A DNA stretch of 64,000 nucleotides from an uncultured Prevotella sp. (GCA_900770395.1 CAAGKM010000024.1:186001-250000); one strand, 5' to 3'. Shown: positions 45,269 through 52,877, counted from the first letter of the stretch. The notes: generated by a model from the sequence alone, not told the origin. Program-made: numbers and translations.

Positions 45269-45674
45269 CGGAACACTGTTCAAAGACACATCCGTATGGA
45301 TGGACACCGTTGACCTCGCCCTGTGCCTGTTCATCTACGAGGTGTGTAACGATTATCAGTTCAGGCATCTCTCCGGCTCGGACTTCGTGAACTTCATGAA
45401 CCTGAAGCCAACTGTGCAGCCAGCCTACGTGCGTCCGAAAGAGAACCTGCGCATCTGCTACATGGTATTGTCCGTATCGCAGACCATCAAGCCGCGCGAG
45501 CGTGGCAGACAGTGGGCGGAGGATTTCCTGCAAAGCTGCGGAATATCCAAATCATATTACGACAAGCACCGCAACGATGTGTGCGCACAAGGCGCGACAA
45601 AAGAGAACCGGGAATACCGCAAATCCATCGACGATGCCATTCAAAAAGCCCGGCAACTGAACCGTACCCCATAA
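45261..45674 (+). CDS. small unknown protein, last gene of the AbiE operon
   Basis: A 137-residue protein of no family I can name. It begins MSDGTLFKDTSVWMDTVDLA and has a basic, helical C-terminal part (NREYRKSIDDAIQKARQLNR). A Ser/Tyr-rich centre (FLQSCGISKSYYDKHRNDV) looks like a possible helix-turn-helix. It overlaps the preceding gene by 8 bp. A dyad at 45719-45759 lies downstream. Confidence 0.7.
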   Translation: MSDGTLFKDTSVWMDTVDLALCLFIYEVCNDYQFRHLSGSDFVNFMNLKPTVQPAYVRPKENLRICYMVLSVSQTIKPRERGRQWAEDFLQSCGISKSYYDKHRNDVCAQGATKENREYRKSIDDAIQKARQLNRTP

Positions 45675-45718
45675 CGGCCCGTCGGTTCCCCATTTGAATT
45701 AACATACGAAGATTAAGG

Positions 45719-45759
45719 CAGTGCGCCATACCGCTGAATACCAGCAGTATGGCGCACTG
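45719..45759. repeat. 41-bp dyad between the AbiE operon and the excisionase-like gene
   Basis: CAGTGCGCCATAC (45719-45731) and its exact complement (45747-45759) are separated by 15 nt that include a further CGCTG/CAGC pairing. No T tract follows, so it is not a standard terminator. It could end the operon through RNA structure or bind a protein. Confidence 0.75.
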
Positions 45760-45790
45760 ATGTCTTATATACTTTCCCCATTTAGGCCAC

Positions 45791-45821
45791 ATTGTGCCAC
45801 TTCAAGTCAGAAGTAACTTTG
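45791..45821 (+). promoter_or_regulatory. promoter of the mobilization module
   Basis: ATTG (45791-45794), a 19-nt spacer and TAACTTTG (45814-45821) fit the consensus, 84 nt before the excisionase-like start. Confidence 0.7.
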
Positions 45822-45905
45822 CAAGCGAAAAATAAGGCATAAAACAGCAGGAACGCAATGTGTCATGCAATGTGCCGACAGGAATAAATACAAATTAAAA
45901 ACGAT

Positions 45906-46148
45906 ATGGAACAGGAAAGAAATCTACTCACCACCGCCGAGGCTGCAAAGTACCTCGGACTTAAGCCGAGCTATCTCTACAAACTGATGATGCGCCGTGC
46001 AATCCCTTATTACAAGCCCAACGGCAAACTGTGTTTCTTCTCGAAGGCAGACCTTGACACATGGCTGACAAACATCCGTATCAAGTCGCAGGCGGAAATT
46101 GACAGCGATGCCGCACAGTATCTTGTAAACCGCCGTGCGGACAAGTAA
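45906..46148 (+). CDS. excisionase-like helix-turn-helix protein
   Basis: An 80-residue DNA-binding protein with the MerR/excisionase-type HTH_17 motif: LTTAEAAKYLGLKPSYLYKL followed by IPYYKPNGKLCFFSKADLDT and a DTWL ending. Such proteins in Bacteroidota elements act as recombination directionality factors or regulators of excision and mobilization. It leads the mobilization module. Confidence 0.87.
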   Translation: MEQERNLLTTAEAAKYLGLKPSYLYKLMMRRAIPYYKPNGKLCFFSKADLDTWLTNIRIKSQAEIDSDAAQYLVNRRADK

Positions 46149-46214
46149 CGAACATTCAAATGAGATTCAAACATCAATCACACAGTATTCAAAAACCATT
46201 TAAACCACTTCAGT

Positions 46215-46673
46215 ATGAACAATGAAAACAATGTGCCGCAGGTGAACGGCAATGTTCCTGCGCAAAAAGACAACAGCGGAAAAAACAATGGCAGACAGCC
46301 CCGCGCAAGAGGCGAACTTAAGGCGGAGTTCGCCCATGTACTTGCATTCCTCAACTCCTGCACACTTTATCAGGCGGACGCCGTGCGTGTCATGGTAAGC
46401 CATGCCACGGGCAACGGCAAGTATGAAGAGATTGCCCCGGCAGACAAGCTGGCAGTAAACCGGTTCCTGAACCACGGCATGAACAAAACCAACACCCTGA
46501 CGGCAGACGCTGTGATACCGTTCCGTGTCGGACGGTCGGAAGTCCTTCTTAATACCGTCACGCAGTTCTGTAACCAGGCACAGGCACTCAAGGCGACCGT
46601 CGCGCTGATGCGTATCACCACCGATGCCGAAGCAGTGAAGACAGCCTTCGCCAAACTTCCTGATGACAAGTAA
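46215..46673 (+). CDS. mobilization-module protein of unknown function
   Basis: A 152-residue protein with a disordered, basic Asn/Lys/Arg-rich N-terminus (about 1-32) and a helical body (AEFAHVLAFLNSCTLYQADA and later VGRSEVLLNTVTQFCNQAQA). No family recognised. It sits between the excisionase-like gene and the MobC-like gene on mobilizable elements of this sort, which suggests a regulatory or relaxosome role. It ends 272 bp before the MobC-like gene. Confidence 0.7.
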   Translation: MNNENNVPQVNGNVPAQKDNSGKNNGRQPRARGELKAEFAHVLAFLNSCTLYQADAVRVMVSHATGNGKYEEIAPADKLAVNRFLNHGMNKTNTLTADAVIPFRVGRSEVLLNTVTQFCNQAQALKATVALMRITTDAEAVKTAFAKLPDDK

Positions 46674-46859
46674 TCCTGATAAGGTGCGACCTACAAGCGG
46701 CTGTCATACATCTTATAATATAGGCGAAACAGTCTAAAACAGAGATGAGATAATGCCAAAGGCAGGGCAGAAAAGGAAGAAAAAGGAGGGAAGGAAGATG
46801 AGTGGTGTTACAAGATATGCCGCTGCATTACATTTCCTGACGGTCATTCCACGCACGGC

Positions 46860-46920
46860 CCTCTTGCCGTTGTCCATCCGTCCAACGGGGGACGTCGCTC
46901 GCAGGCTCGCACCGGTACCT
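46860..46920. other. candidate origin of transfer (oriT)
   Basis: The gap 46674-46945 just before the mobilization genes is G+C-rich at 46860-46920 and has an inverted repeat CCGTTG (46867-46872) / CAACGG (46883-46888), then GGGGACGTCGCTCGCAGGCT. Inverted repeat plus adjacent nick region upstream of relaxosome genes is the usual oriT plan. No nick-site consensus was matched. Confidence 0.4.
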
Positions 46921-46945
46921 TTTATAAAACCATCAATTACCGCTT

Positions 46946-47479
46946 ATGAAAACCGAACAGAAATTACCTAGCAACACGAAGTCGGTTGAAACAGAAAATA
47001 AAATGAATGATGCCGCCGAAAGTGCAGCAGACGCGGAAAAGGAGAAGAAAATCAAGGAGAAACGTGATTCGACAATCTCGTTCCGTGTCAGCAAATCGCA
47101 ACGGGAGAAGATTACAGTTCTTGCTGAAGAGTGCGGCATGAATCTCAGTGACTATGTGCTTTCTCGCGCATACGAATACGAGCCGAAAATACGGCTGACA
47201 CCGGAACAGGAGGCAGTTCGCGAGCAACTTGTCATCGCCCGCAGCGACTATGCGAAATATACCTCGATGCTTAACGCAATGTCACAGGACGAGCGCAGAG
47301 CAATGTTCCGTAACCAGCCGTGGATGATAGACGCACTACGGCTTCTCGGCAAGACCGCCGACATGATTACGAGGCTCATCAAAAAACATTTCGCCCCTAA
47401 CCGCGTACCGGCGGTGAAAACCATGACGGTACAACAAGAAACAGCAGCTGAAACAGACAAGGAGGAGGAACCGACATGA
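46946..47479 (+). CDS. relaxosome accessory protein, MobC/MobA-like with RHH domain
   Basis: A 177-residue protein with a charged N-terminus, a ribbon-helix-helix-like region (STISFRVSKSQREKITVLAE then CGMNLSDYVLSRAYEYEP) and a helical C-terminus. This matches plasmid mobilization relaxosome proteins of the MobC type, which bind oriT and help the relaxase. The stop overlaps the relaxase ATG by 4 bp (ATGA). Confidence 0.85.
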   Translation: MKTEQKLPSNTKSVETENKMNDAAESAADAEKEKKIKEKRDSTISFRVSKSQREKITVLAEECGMNLSDYVLSRAYEYEPKIRLTPEQEAVREQLVIARSDYAKYTSMLNAMSQDERRAMFRNQPWMIDALRLLGKTADMITRLIKKHFAPNRVPAVKTMTVQQETAAETDKEEEPT

Positions 47480-48720
47480 TAGGCAAGGCAAAATCCATAA
47501 GCCACGGCATAAACGACATCCGATATATTTCCGGTGAGTCGAGAAACAAGGAACATCCGGAACTGATATACCATGTCAAGGACAACCTGCTTCCGTGCGA
47601 ACTTGACGCGCAAGGCGTATGGGACATGATGAAAGCCCACGCGCCGATGAAAAATAATGTTATCCGCATTGAAATCAGTCCGGCTAAGGAACATACAAAG
47701 GACTTCACCATGCAGGACTGGCAGCAGTTGTGGGATGATTTTATCCGGGAGTATGACAAAATAGAGATGGCGGATGACGACGGCAAGGTGTATTCGCATA
47801 GGACAAACCTTGCGGACAGCATCTACACGGTGTGGCTGCATCTTGAATCCGACAGCCGGATTCCCCACCTCCATGCCGCCGTATGCCGTAAAGACCGTGA
47901 CGGCAGGACGAACAACGACCACAAGATACATATCCGCGCGCATGATGCAGCGCAGGCTGTTGCCGTCAAGCGTGGATGGATAACCGCTATGGAAATCCAC
48001 AAGGCAAACGCCGACAAGGTTGCCGAAGACCTTATGGATATTCTGCGGGCAATGCCGTCATGGTCTTGGGATGATTATGTGGCAAGGGTACGGGCAAAAG
48101 GGTACACACTCGTGGAACGGCCGGACGACAAAGGCTGCATAAAGGGTTATGTGGTCGGAAAGGGCAAAGCCAAATTCAAGGCATCCGAACTTGGCAAGGG
48201 GCGCAAGCTCATGGCATCGAAGATTGAACAGACCTGGCAGAAACTTCACGGTCAGTCAGAAACAAAGACGGTGCAGCCTGTCGGTAAAACCGGACCAAAG
48301 ACGGATGTACCTGTTGTACCAGTCGCCGCAAAGCCTGTTGCAAAGCCGCTGCAACATTCCGACAAATCTGTTGCAGACTACTCGGCATGGCGTGAGGACA
48401 CCTCCCGATACGAGCTTACACAAGACGGCAAGACATCCCTGTTCTACATTCCCGACGATGTCATGCAGGTGTTCAACGATGAGTTCGACTATCGCGAGAC
48501 GGCGAACTGGAAAGAACTCACCGACATGGCGGTAGCCTTGTTCGTGGGGCTGTCGGCACTTGATACCGTTTCAACCGGCGGCAGCGGAGGCGGTGGTTCA
48601 AGCAATGACAATGACTGGCGCAACAAAAAAGACGAGGACGAGATGGAACGCGCCCGCAGGTGCGCTCGTGCAGCGGTGGCACATATTGGCAAGAAAACGA
48701 AATCAGGACGCAAGAGATAA
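47476..48720 (+). CDS. relaxase (mobilization nuclease)
   Basis: A 414-residue relaxase/mobilization protein. The metal-binding motif is visible: SRIPHLHAAVCRKDRDGR (127-144, H-L-H) followed by NDHKIHIRAHD (147-157), preceded by VIRIEISPAKEHT. The Tyr nucleophile probably lies in the first 35 residues (Tyr17 or Tyr32). The C-terminus is a linker with Pro/Val/Lys repeats and ends in a basic region (KKTKSGRKR). It nicks oriT and leads the strand into a recipient through helper-encoded transfer machinery. Confidence 0.9.
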   Translation: MIGKAKSISHGINDIRYISGESRNKEHPELIYHVKDNLLPCELDAQGVWDMMKAHAPMKNNVIRIEISPAKEHTKDFTMQDWQQLWDDFIREYDKIEMADDDGKVYSHRTNLADSIYTVWLHLESDSRIPHLHAAVCRKDRDGRTNNDHKIHIRAHDAAQAVAVKRGWITAMEIHKANADKVAEDLMDILRAMPSWSWDDYVARVRAKGYTLVERPDDKGCIKGYVVGKGKAKFKASELGKGRKLMASKIEQTWQKLHGQSETKTVQPVGKTGPKTDVPVVPVAAKPVAKPLQHSDKSVADYSAWREDTSRYELTQDGKTSLFYIPDDVMQVFNDEFDYRETANWKELTDMAVALFVGLSALDTVSTGGSGGGGSSNDNDWRNKKDEDEMERARRCARAAVAHIGKKTKSGRKR

Positions 48721-48731
48721 AGAATACACCT

Positions 48732-49340
48732 ATGGCAAACAGGAAATACGATTACAGCGAGGATGTGCAGCCCACAGAAGCCACATCCGAAATGGCAAAG
48801 ACTTCTGAAACGGAAGAGATAACAGCAGTAACAGCGGAAGAAGCACGGCGGCAAAGACTTGAGCGGCGAAATGACGCTCTTGCCAACGAGTTTCACAAGC
48901 TCAAGCCAGAGATTGCTGACGCGCATAAGCAACTCCAAGACCTCATCAATGGTATCGGTGCATACGCAGGGACAATGCTGAATCTCCAAGACCTGTTGAA
49001 ATCATCATTTCCGATAAGGTTCACTGACACAGACAGACAGGCATTGCAGAACGAACTTCATGCCATTACAGATGATGCGGTCTTGCATATTCGTAATGAA
49101 CACGAAAAAGCCAACAGGAATATCCACCGCAATGACAACCGCATATACATGACACAGATGACATTCTGGTTTATGATTGCATTGTTACTGAACCTTGCAT
49201 CATTCTTTGCCGTCATCGTATTCGCCAACATGAAACTGCTCCATTCGGAAACCTTGACCGAAATAACAGCCGTATATGTCGGATTGATTGCCGTCACATT
49301 CGCTGCGACATTTTTTATCCTTTACAAGCGGAAACATTAA
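48732..49340 (+). CDS. mobilization-associated membrane protein
   Basis: A 202-residue protein. I chose ATG 48732 (MANRKYDYSEDV); the open frame extends upstream into the relaxase gene. It has an acidic N-terminus, a long coiled-coil centre (about 60-145) and two C-terminal membrane segments (about 146-167 and 176-196, FWFMIALLLNLASFFAVIVF and the next). Similar proteins follow the relaxase in mobilizable elements of this phylum, and may dock the complex to the membrane. Confidence 0.78.
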   Translation: MANRKYDYSEDVQPTEATSEMAKTSETEEITAVTAEEARRQRLERRNDALANEFHKLKPEIADAHKQLQDLINGIGAYAGTMLNLQDLLKSSFPIRFTDTDRQALQNELHAITDDAVLHIRNEHEKANRNIHRNDNRIYMTQMTFWFMIALLLNLASFFAVIVFANMKLLHSETLTEITAVYVGLIAVTFAATFFILYKRKH

Positions 49341-49353
49341 ATCAATCATAAAT

Positions 49354-50559
49354 ATGGCATCAATAAAAGTAAAATTCCGCCCTTCAACAGTCACAGACCG
49401 GGAAGGCACCATTTATTACCAAGTTATCCACGAGCGTAAGGTACGCCAGTTATTAACCAGCTATCATGTGTTTCCTTCCGAATGGGACGAGAAACGTTCT
49501 ATGGTTACGACATCGCAGAAGAGTGAGCGCAAATCCTTTATACAGTCAATACGTGAGAGAATACGCTGGGATGTAGAGCGGCTTGTCAAGATTGACAGAA
49601 AGCTCGATAGCAACGGATTGGCATATACTGCTGATGATGTAATAGACGAGTTCAACCGCTATTCACACGAATATACCCTTTTTAACTTCATGGAGGGAAT
49701 TATTGCCAAGTTAAAACATAACGGGAAGATCAGGACTGCCGAAACGTACAAAGCCACCCTCAACAGTTTCAAGAAATTCAGGCAGGATGAAGACATCATG
49801 CTCGACTGCCTTAACTCAGAAGTAATGGAGGCTTATGAGGCGTGGCATCACAACAGAGGGGTTACCCCCAATACAATCTCCTTTTATACTCGTATTCTAC
49901 GTGCCGTCTATAACCGTGCTGTCGAAAATGAGGTCATTGAGAACCGCAGTCCGTTCCGTCATGTCTACACGGGTATTGACAAGACCGTCAAGAGAGCGTT
50001 GCCTTTGGAGGTAATCAAGAAAATCAAAGGAATGGACTTGTCGCTTAATGCCGCACTGGACTTTGCCCGTGATATGTTCATGATGAGCTTCTATCTTCGT
50101 GGCATGAGCTTCATTGACATGGCTTATCTGAAAATGTCAGATCTGAAAAGTGGTTATATCACCTATCGCCGCCGTAAGACCGGACAGCAACTGACCATTG
50201 AGTGGACGAACGATATGCAGCTTGTTCTTGACAAATACCCTGAAAACGAATCGGACTATCTGCTGCCAATTATCAAGACTGTTGGCATCAACGAGCGGTG
50301 TACCTACCGTAATGTCGGATACAATATCAACCGAGGCCTCAAACAGATTTCCCAAATGCTCAACCTTAATTTTCGCCTGACTATGTATGTGGCGCGCCAC
50401 AGCTGGGCGTCTGCCGCCAAAGCGAAAGGTGTACCTTTGAGTGTCATCAGTGAAGGGATGGGGCATGATTCAGAGGCGACCACGCAAATCTATCTTGCAA
50501 GTCTTGATACTTCTGCTGTTGACCGTGCTAATGCAATGATTCTGAAAAGCCTAAAATAA
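49354..50559 (+). CDS. third tyrosine recombinase, likely local DNA invertase
   Basis: A 401-residue recombinase unlike the tandem pair. I chose ATG 49354 (MASIKVKFRPSTVTDREGTI), which opens with the usual Bacteroidota Arm-DNA-binding region. The catalytic residues are Arg in YLRGMSFIDMAYLK, Lys in RRRKTGQQL, YVARHSWASAAKAKG, GHDSEATTQ and the Tyr in IYLASLD. This box II (Y-V-A-R-H) is typical of phylum integrases and of invertases acting on nearby promoters. It ends 85 bp before an 18-bp inverted repeat that brackets the RiPP promoter, so it may flip it. Confidence 0.9.
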   Translation: MASIKVKFRPSTVTDREGTIYYQVIHERKVRQLLTSYHVFPSEWDEKRSMVTTSQKSERKSFIQSIRERIRWDVERLVKIDRKLDSNGLAYTADDVIDEFNRYSHEYTLFNFMEGIIAKLKHNGKIRTAETYKATLNSFKKFRQDEDIMLDCLNSEVMEAYEAWHHNRGVTPNTISFYTRILRAVYNRAVENEVIENRSPFRHVYTGIDKTVKRALPLEVIKKIKGMDLSLNAALDFARDMFMMSFYLRGMSFIDMAYLKMSDLKSGYITYRRRKTGQQLTIEWTNDMQLVLDKYPENESDYLLPIIKTVGINERCTYRNVGYNINRGLKQISQMLNLNFRLTMYVARHSWASAAKAKGVPLSVISEGMGHDSEATTQIYLASLDTSAVDRANAMILKSLK

Positions 50560-50596
50560 CGACCCTCAACATCCGCTTCTGCCTAAAAACATTATT

Positions 50597-50622
50597 GCCT
50601 CAGCATCAACAGATTCTGAGGC
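50597..50622 (+). terminator. weak terminator after the third recombinase
   Basis: GCCTCAG (50597-50603) and CTGAGGC (50616-50622) form a hairpin followed by TTTACC. Confidence 0.5.
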
Positions 50623-50644
50623 TTTACCGTTTAGCAATCTTCTA

Positions 50645-50851
50645 AATCTCTTGTTTAGAGATTTGGAATGCGAACAAAATAGTGATTATTAATTGCTTTC
50701 AATACTATATATGGTTGATTTGCTAAACATTTATTCTTGATTTGAATCAATTTGTAGCTTTTGTTTTGAGAAAAAAAGCCAAGAAAGCATTGCTATTCAG
50801 AAAAATCTTCGTAATTTTGCAACTTGAATAAGTATCTCTAAACAAGAGATT
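50645..50851. promoter_or_regulatory. invertible promoter segment (inverted repeats at both ends)
   Basis: AATCTCTTGTTTAGAGAT (50645-50662) recurs as its exact reverse complement (50834-50851), 18 of 18 bases. Each copy is itself two 6-bp arms (ATCTCT, AGAGAT) around an asymmetric 5-bp centre (TGTTT or AAACA), the shape of a tyrosine-recombinase core site. The centres face opposite ways, so recombination would invert the 171 bp between them. That segment holds a consensus-type promoter aimed at the RiPP genes. Confidence 0.72.
50789..50819 (+). promoter_or_regulatory. promoter of the RiPP operon (inside the invertible segment)
   Basis: ATTG (50789-50792), a 19-nt spacer and TAATTTTG (50812-50819) fit the consensus. 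Transcription should start near 50826, just before the right-hand inverted repeat, and read into the first radical-SAM gene (ATG 50882). No equal promoter facing the other way was found in the segment. Confidence 0.75.
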
Positions 50852-50881
50852 GTGATAATCAATTAAATAAAGTCATTTTCA

Positions 50882-52063
50882 ATGAGCGAAAATTTGAACA
50901 AATTATCAATATGGGATAAAGAACATTCCGGTAAAAGGCGAGTGTGTATGCTTATGGTGACACACGCTTGCAATTTGAACTGTAGTTATTGCTATGAATC
51001 TTTTAAACGGAATACCTATATGACTTTTGAGATGGCAAAAGAGATCATCTTGAAAGAAGCTCGTTTCGTATCTGAAAGTGAACGTTTTGAGGAAATACAA
51101 GTTGATTTTATGGGAGGTGAGCCTCTCATGAATTTTCCTCTTATAAAGCAGACTGTAGAGTGGTTGAAGAATGGAGGCATAGAGATCCCTTGGATTTGTT
51201 TTGCATCTACGAATGCTACATTGCTCACGCCTGAAATAAAAGATTGGCTGCGCCAAAATAAACGATATATAGTTTTAGGTGCAAGTTATGATGGCAATGG
51301 CAGTATGCAATCAAAGAACCGTGGAACTGATTCTTTCGAGATTGATTTGGATTTCTTTCATGAGTTGTGGCCTGAACAAACTTTGCAAATGACCATATCT
51401 AAAGAAACTTTGCCGTCTTTGGCAGAAGGTGTCTTATATGTCCAGCGAAAAGGGTATGAGATTAATGCTTCATTAGCTCAAGGGGTAGATTGGACGATTG
51501 ATGATGCAAAGTTATATCGCAAACAACTATCTATTTTAAAAGATGAGTATCTTAAAGACACATCGTTGCATCCATTAAACCGATTAACACGATATGTAGA
51601 TGTCTTTAATCTTGCTCCATCTGAAAGGAGGCAGATTCACGGATGCGGAAGTGGGCTTAATATGATTACTTACGATGTGGATGGTAAGACGTATGGTTGT
51701 CATATGTTTACACCTATTGTATTAGGCATTGATAGAGCTATAGGAGTCGATGCTGTCGAATGGGATAAGCCTGATTTGATGGCTGATAAGTTCTGTGAAA
51801 CTTGTGTACTGAGAAGATTCTGCCCAACTTGTCCGGGATTCAATTATAAATATCGTGGAGATTTTGCGAAAAGAGATCAACGATGGTGTCCATTAGTTTT
51901 AGCTGAAGCTATGACTGCTTGCGAGTTTCAAATTGAACGAATTGCTATGATGAATTCATTAAGTGCCGAAGATGCTGAACACGCACAAACGGCGATTAGA
52001 GCTTATGATGTTCTAAAGCGTTTAGATGTAGAAAGAAGTTGTAGCCCATATACTATAGAATAG
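50882..52063 (+). CDS. radical SAM/SPASM peptide maturase (CXXX-repeat target type)
   Basis: A 393-residue radical SAM enzyme. The CxxxCxxC cluster motif is ACNLNCSYC (Cys30, 34, 37); GGEP is at 78-81. The C-terminal SPASM domain carries Cys255, 273, 305, 308, 314, 317, 336 and 347 for auxiliary iron-sulfur clusters. This is the pattern of peptide maturases that make thioether or C-C bonds. I recall a TIGRFAM group for radical SAM maturases of CXXX-repeat peptides (TIGR04115) which would fit the precursor at 52591; I cannot verify the match. It is the first gene after the invertible promoter. Confidence 0.9.
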   Translation: MSENLNKLSIWDKEHSGKRRVCMLMVTHACNLNCSYCYESFKRNTYMTFEMAKEIILKEARFVSESERFEEIQVDFMGGEPLMNFPLIKQTVEWLKNGGIEIPWICFASTNATLLTPEIKDWLRQNKRYIVLGASYDGNGSMQSKNRGTDSFEIDLDFFHELWPEQTLQMTISKETLPSLAEGVLYVQRKGYEINASLAQGVDWTIDDAKLYRKQLSILKDEYLKDTSLHPLNRLTRYVDVFNLAPSERRQIHGCGSGLNMITYDVDGKTYGCHMFTPIVLGIDRAIGVDAVEWDKPDLMADKFCETCVLRRFCPTCPGFNYKYRGDFAKRDQRWCPLVLAEAMTACEFQIERIAMMNSLSAEDAEHAQTAIRAYDVLKRLDVERSCSPYTIE

Positions 52064-52108
52064 AATATTGCCAATAAATAACAGTGAAGAATAACATAAA
52101 TAATAGCT

Positions 52109-52522
52109 ATGGAGAAGATTCAAATAACTAACTGTAAATTTTACTATTATACGATAGTTACATTGATAATGTTGGTGTTAGCATTTCCTGCAACAGCCCA
52201 ACCAAGGGGTAAATTCATATATAGTGCTTCTTATGATTACAATGGGAATCGCATATCAAAGCAAACGAGTTATAATACGCTCTTTGTGACTCCTTATCAA
52301 TCCAACAATCAGGTTTGGCTAAAAGTTCAAGGAGTTACCAAATCTGGTCAAAGATATAATTTACCTTCTAACTCTGGTAGATATGTATTTACAAAATATC
52401 GTTCTGGCTTTTCAATATATGCATGGGACGAGCAAACACTTATCGTGAACGACCGTCAGAATGTAATTCAGTTTTATCGAGATATAACAACTGGAAAGTA
52501 TGACGAATTTATCTATTATTAG
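52109..52522 (+). CDS. small exported protein of unknown function in the RiPP operon
   Basis: A 137-residue protein with a signal peptide (hydrophobic core YYTIVTLIMLVLAFPATAQP, about 13-32) and a beta-rich mature part with many Tyr, Asn and Ser (YDYNGNRISKQTSYNTLFVT). I do not recognise a family. It lies between the first radical-SAM gene and the precursor, so it may act in the periplasm as an immunity factor, carrier or processing helper. All three are guesses from position. Confidence 0.75.
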   Translation: MEKIQITNCKFYYYTIVTLIMLVLAFPATAQPRGKFIYSASYDYNGNRISKQTSYNTLFVTPYQSNNQVWLKVQGVTKSGQRYNLPSNSGRYVFTKYRSGFSIYAWDEQTLIVNDRQNVIQFYRDITTGKYDEFIYY

Positions 52523-52577
52523 AATTAAAAGAGGGCATAAGCCTTTATAAATAAATCAATTATTAACAATTAAATTC

Positions 52578-52584
52578 AGGAGGA
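52578..52584 (+). promoter_or_regulatory. strong Shine-Dalgarno of the precursor gene
   Basis: AGGAGGA lies 6 nt before the precursor ATG (52591). Strong sites are rare in this phylum and none of the neighbouring genes has one, which suggests high production of the precursor peptide. Confidence 0.8.
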
Positions 52585-52590
52585 TTTCAT

Positions 52591-52773
52591 ATGAAAATGA
52601 ATCTCGAAGCCCTTGCGGCACTTGAAGCCAAGCTCGCTCAGTACAGCAGCGTGAATGGTCCCATCGCTGAGCATATGTCTCAGAACACCAACACGTGTGA
52701 CACTTGTTACACAAACTCAACGTGTAAGGGAACTTGCCGTGGAACTTGCGGCGGTTCTTGCAATGGCCGTTAA
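52591..52773 (+). CDS. RiPP precursor peptide with CXXX repeats
   Basis: A 60-residue peptide. The leader (1 to about 32) is helical and Ala/Leu-rich (LEALAALEAKLAQYSS). The core has six Cys at 36, 39, 45, 49, 53 and 57; residues 45-60 are four tetrapeptides CKGT-CRGT-CGGS-CNGR, and the earlier part is TCDTCYTNST. Thr or Ser precedes every Cys. It is flanked by two radical-SAM/SPASM genes, so the Cys are the likely sites of modification (thioethers). Codon use is richer in G and C than its AT-rich neighbours. A perfect Shine-Dalgarno lies upstream. The start could also be Met3, but the site spacing favours 52591. Confidence 0.9.
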   Translation: MKMNLEALAALEAKLAQYSSVNGPIAEHMSQNTNTCDTCYTNSTCKGTCRGTCGGSCNGR

Positions 52774-52807
52774 GATTGCAAAGATCGTAAGGGTCATCAA
52801 ATCCAGA

Positions 52808-52862
52808 TTATGGTGTTGCAATAGTTTTTAGATTAGTTCTATTACAATTTGCAACACCATAA
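52808..52862 (+). terminator. 14-bp hairpin between precursor and second radical-SAM gene
   Basis: TTATGGTGTTGCAA (52808-52821) is perfectly complementary to 52849-52862, with a 27-nt loop that itself can pair ATAG with CTAT. No T tract follows and the next ATG is 15 nt on. It could act as an attenuator or stabiliser so that precursor mRNA exceeds that of the downstream enzymes. Confidence 0.65.
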
Positions 52863-52877
52863 ACTTAACATGAGATT

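Noticed and set aside
46753..46971. A 72-codon frame before the MobC-like gene
   Set aside because: It runs into the MobC-like gene in another frame, is low in complexity at its start and covers the probable oriT.
50645..50851. The two 18-bp repeats as simple repressor operators
   Set aside because: This remains possible because each is near-palindromic, but their exact inverted centres, position around the promoter and nearby recombinase fit an invertible segment better; kept as the alternative.
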